Assembly: GCF_014654615.1 (NCBI RefSeq)
Contig: NZ_BNBB01000004.1
Location: 186,001 to 250,000, forward strand
DNA length: 64,000 nt
Direction of reading: 5' to 3'
Source: Streptosporangium violaceochromogenes
GTDB taxonomy: Bacteria; Actinomycetota; Actinomycetes; Streptosporangiales; Streptosporangiaceae
This document shows positions 61,471 through 64,000 of this stretch, in pieces (positions within the stretch are counted from its first letter, which is position 1; each line of letters begins with the position of its first letter). Below the pieces are notes generated by a model that saw only the letters and a program-made list of their open reading frames with translations, was not told the DNA's origin and made no database searches. The position numbers and the translations under genes were made by a program.

Positions 61471-63750
61471 GTGCGAAGAATTTCCGTTTTACTCGCGGCC
61501 GGACTGGCCGCGGCCCTGGCCGTCCCCGGCCTCGCCTCCGCCGACCCGGGCGACCCCCGTCCGGCGAAGGCCCACAGCGGCAAGCCGGCCGACCGTCACG
61601 ACCACCAGCTCAGCCCGCTCCAGCAGGAGCAGCTGTCGCTGCGCACCAAGGCCATCGAGAACGCCACCTCCGGCGGCAAGAGCCTGCGCGCGGCAGGCAA
61701 GAGCGTCCGGGTCGGCCGTAAATATGTGGAACTGGATCAGGAACGCAAGGACCGCATCTTCGTGGTGCTCGCGGAGTTCGGTGACCAGGTCGACAACGAG
61801 ACCATGGTCAACGGTCAGATCAAGTACGGCGGCACGCCCGGCCCCCGCCACAACCAGATCCCCCGCCCCGACCGGCGCAAGGACAACCACACGCTCTGGA
61901 CGCCCGACTTCAACAAGTCCTACTTCCAGAACATGTACTTCAACGACCGGTCCGGCGCGAACTCGCTGCGCAACTACTACCAGGTCCAGTCCTCCGGCCG
62001 TTACGACATGGACGGCTACGTCTCCGACTGGGTGCGCGTGCCGTTCAACGAGGCCCGCTACGGCAGTGACCGCTGCACCGAGAGCGGCATCTGCCACAGC
62101 AACTGGGACCTGGTCCGCGACTCGGTGAACAGCTGGTACAAGGGCGAGCTGGCCCGCGGCCGCTCGGCCGACGACGTCAAGGCCCAGCTCAAGTCCTTCG
62201 ACGTCTGGGACCGCTACGACTACGACAACGACGGCGACTTCAACGAGCCCGACGGCTACCTCGACCACTACCAGGTCGTCCACGCCGGGATCGACGAGAC
62301 CTGGGGCGGCGGCGCGCAGGGCGCCGACGCCGTGTGGGCGCACCGTTACTTCGCCTACTGGAACCAGCGCGGCACCGCCGGCCCGGAGGGCAACAAGCAG
62401 GGCGGCACGCAGATCGGCGACACCGGCATCTGGGTCGGCGACTACCTCACCGCCGGTGAGAACAGCGGTGTGGGCCTGACCGCCCACGAGTTCGGCCACG
62501 ACCTGGGCCTGCCCGACCTGTACGCCTCGGCGGGCGACAACGCGGTCGGCTACTGGTCGCTGATGTCGTCGGGTTCCTACCTGGGCACCAAGACGGGCGC
62601 GACCGGTGAGTACGCCGGCGACCTGGACGCCTGGAGCAAGCTCCAGCTCGGATGGCTGAACTACGAGCGGGCCACCGCCGCCACGGCGTCGAAGCACACC
62701 CTGGGCGTCAGCTCCTACAACACCAAGGACCCGCAGGCGCTCCTCGTCGACCTGCCCAAGCGGACGGTCAACACCGAGCTGGTCGACCCGGCGCAGGGCT
62801 CCTTCCAGTGGTGGAGCGGCAGGGGCGACTACCTCAACGAGACGCTCAGCCGGCAGATCGACCTCACCGCGCTGACCACCGCGCAGCTGACCGCCAAGGT
62901 CTGGTACCAGATCGAGGACGGCTACGACTTCCTCTACCCCGAGGCCTCGCTCGACGGGGGCAAGACCTGGACGGCCGTGCCCGGCACCGTCGGCGGCAAG
63001 CCGTTCACCGACGGCATCACCGGCACCAGCGGCTGGACGGACCTGGTCCTCCCCCTGGACGCCTACGCCGGCAAGAAGATCGACTTCCGGCTCCGCTACT
63101 CCACCGACACCAACACCTCGGAGAACGGCTTCCTGATCGACGCCTTCGACGGCGTGGTCAAGGACGACGTGGAGAGCGGCGACAACGGCTGGACGGCCGT
63201 GGGCTTCACCCGTATCGGCAAGGTCGGCACGAAGAGCTACTCGCGCTCCTACCTCGCCGAGAACCGCCGCCACGTCGGCTACAACCAGTACCTGAAGACC
63301 GGCCCCTACAACTTCGGCTGGCGCAACGACCCGGCCAAGGCCGACCTGGTCGAGCACTACCCCTACCAGCAGGGCCTGCTGGTGTGGCTCTGGGACACCT
63401 ACCACACCGACAACACGACCAGCGCCCACCCGGGTGAGGGCATGATCCTGCCGATCGACGCCCGTGCCACCCCGCTGACCTGGGCCGACCAGACCGTGAT
63501 CAACGGCAGGGCGCAGGTGTTCGACGCGCCCTTCGGCCGCGCCCGGACCGACAGGGTCGAGCTCCACAGGAACGGCGTGGCCACGGTCGTCCGTTCCCAG
63601 CCCGGCGTCGCCTCCTTCGACGACCACACCGGGGTCTACTGGTCGGCGGCCAACCCCGACCTGGGCGTGAAGGTGCCCGACACCAACACCCGCATCACCG
63701 TCCTGCGTGACGGTGACCGCGCCACCGTCGAGGTGGGCCCGGCCTCCTAA
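61471..63750 (+). CDS. Secreted M6-family metalloprotease (immune inhibitor A-like)
   Basis: A 759-residue secreted peptidase. A signal peptide (MRRISVLLAAGLAAALAVPGLASA) precedes a propeptide of ~70 residues and the M6 catalytic domain. Zinc motif HEFGHDLGLPD is at 339-349, with Glu340 catalytic; a later YWSLMSSGSY is the Met-turn region. The C-terminal half has immune-inhibitor-A-type beta domains, including NENGFLIDAFDGVVKDD-like sequence. Start GTG 61471 with a weak AAAGG site upstream. It is likely an extracellular nutrient-acquiring protease, monocistronic, ending at strong hairpins. Confidence 0.93.
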   Translation: MRRISVLLAAGLAAALAVPGLASADPGDPRPAKAHSGKPADRHDHQLSPLQQEQLSLRTKAIENATSGGKSLRAAGKSVRVGRKYVELDQERKDRIFVVLAEFGDQVDNETMVNGQIKYGGTPGPRHNQIPRPDRRKDNHTLWTPDFNKSYFQNMYFNDRSGANSLRNYYQVQSSGRYDMDGYVSDWVRVPFNEARYGSDRCTESGICHSNWDLVRDSVNSWYKGELARGRSADDVKAQLKSFDVWDRYDYDNDGDFNEPDGYLDHYQVVHAGIDETWGGGAQGADAVWAHRYFAYWNQRGTAGPEGNKQGGTQIGDTGIWVGDYLTAGENSGVGLTAHEFGHDLGLPDLYASAGDNAVGYWSLMSSGSYLGTKTGATGEYAGDLDAWSKLQLGWLNYERATAATASKHTLGVSSYNTKDPQALLVDLPKRTVNTELVDPAQGSFQWWSGRGDYLNETLSRQIDLTALTTAQLTAKVWYQIEDGYDFLYPEASLDGGKTWTAVPGTVGGKPFTDGITGTSGWTDLVLPLDAYAGKKIDFRLRYSTDTNTSENGFLIDAFDGVVKDDVESGDNGWTAVGFTRIGKVGTKSYSRSYLAENRRHVGYNQYLKTGPYNFGWRNDPAKADLVEHYPYQQGLLVWLWDTYHTDNTTSAHPGEGMILPIDARATPLTWADQTVINGRAQVFDAPFGRARTDRVELHRNGVATVVRSQPGVASFDDHTGVYWSAANPDLGVKVPDTNTRITVLRDGDRATVEVGPAS

Positions 63751-63751
63751 G

Positions 63752-63845
63752 GGCCCGGCCTCCTGAAAAGCGCCTCAAGGCCGGGCCTCCGAGAAGGCCC
63801 GGCGTACCCCCGAGGGGACCGGCTCCGTGGGGAGCCGGTCCCCTC
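63752..63845 (+). terminator. Two terminator hairpins after the metalloprotease gene
   Basis: A 10-bp stem (63752-63761 with 63778-63787) is followed by a 15-bp stem with GTGG loop (63812-63826 with 63831-63845) and a TCTCGTGTCT tail. They separate the protease gene from the convergent dehydratase gene. Confidence 0.75.
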
Positions 63846-63901
63846 TCGTGTCTCCCCCGGCGCGGGGAGGGACCGGGGGCGGCGCCCCGGGGCACGTGCC
63901 C

Positions 63902-64000
63902 TCACGTGCGGGAGGCGGCGATCTCGTCGATACGGCCGGCGAGGGTGAAGTCCAGCGCGGTCAGGCCGCCGGCGTCGTGGGTGGACAGCGTCAGGTGCAG
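63902..64000 (-). CDS. Pterin-4a-carbinolamine dehydratase, partial (3' end only)
   Basis: The minus strand from the window edge encodes LHLTLSTHDAGGLTALDF, then TLAGRIDEIAASRT and a TGA stop. The STHDAGGLT-x-x-D-x-x-LA-x-x-ID pattern is the C-terminus of 4a-hydroxytetrahydrobiopterin dehydratase (PCD/DCoH). Only 32 codons lie inside the window; the rest of the gene is beyond the right edge. Confidence 0.8.
   Translation of the reverse strand: MHLTLSTHDAGGLTALDFTLAGRIDEIAASRT

Overview
The window is chromosomal DNA of a high-GC actinomycete. Evidence is the pervasive G/C third-codon positions, frequent GTG starts, an AfsR/SARP-type regulator, a BldC-like regulator, an IdeR/DtxR-like iron box and a type I-E CRISPR repeat of the form common in actinomycetes. 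The gene mix fits Streptosporangiaceae or a related filamentous family; that placement is inference from gene style, not from a marker gene. Almost all of the sequence is accounted for by about 56 protein genes, one tRNA-His gene and one large CRISPR array.

Region 1 (1-14.5 kb) is mixed housekeeping: an amino-acid permease, a small lipoprotein, a GT4 glycosyltransferase, a PIG-L deacetylase and a flippase-like membrane protein, a large SARP/AAA+ regulator, a DedA protein behind a probable iron box, a D,D-carboxypeptidase, a SpoU-type RNA methyltransferase coupled to a DUF4184 membrane protein, and a substrate-binding/von Willebrand A fusion. Region 2 (15.2-29.4 kb) is a surface or extracellular polysaccharide cluster: two CelD/FemAB-like acyltransferases, two GT2 glycosyltransferases, a polysaccharide deacetylase, a Wzx-like flippase, a large polymerase-like membrane protein, a DUF418 protein, a membrane-anchored clan GH-A hydrolase and a DegT-type aminotransferase homologue.

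Region 3 (29.3-42.7 kb) holds a MocR regulator divergent from an FMN split-barrel protein, a receptor Ser/Thr kinase followed by a receptor-like pseudokinase and a DUF2510 membrane protein, oligoribonuclease, tRNA-His, a stand-alone LuxR HTH protein, lysine 6-aminotransferase, an HdeD-like protein, a hemolysin III/PAQR protein with tandem operators, a penicillin-binding transpeptidase and a spermidine-synthase-like protein.

Region 4 (42.8-48.8 kb) looks like a remodelled island. A pirin gene has lost the segment that carries its HPHRG metal-binding motif. Next to it is a 3' remnant of a glycoside hydrolase gene whose intact homologue lies 5 kb away. Then come a 29-repeat type I-E array without cas genes, an XRE/TPR regulator of lower GC, three small mutually similar proteins in coupled reading frames, and a BldC-like protein. 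An exact 18-bp direct repeat brackets the array and regulator module.

Region 5 (48.8-60.6 kb, minus strand) is one nine-gene operon in which most stops and starts overlap: GH42 beta-galactosidase, two glycine-decarboxylase-like P-protein subunits, an ATP-NAD kinase/AcoX-like protein, an SDR, a sugar-type ABC importer and a GH63/MGH1-like hydrolase. A GntR/FCD regulator is divergent. There is no gcvH or gcvT, and the P-protein motifs are atypical. This is my best candidate for an undescribed pathway: import and hydrolysis of a glycoside followed by PLP-dependent breakdown of an amino-acid-like aglycone. The window ends with a secreted M6 metalloprotease and the 3' end of a pterin-carbinolamine dehydratase gene.
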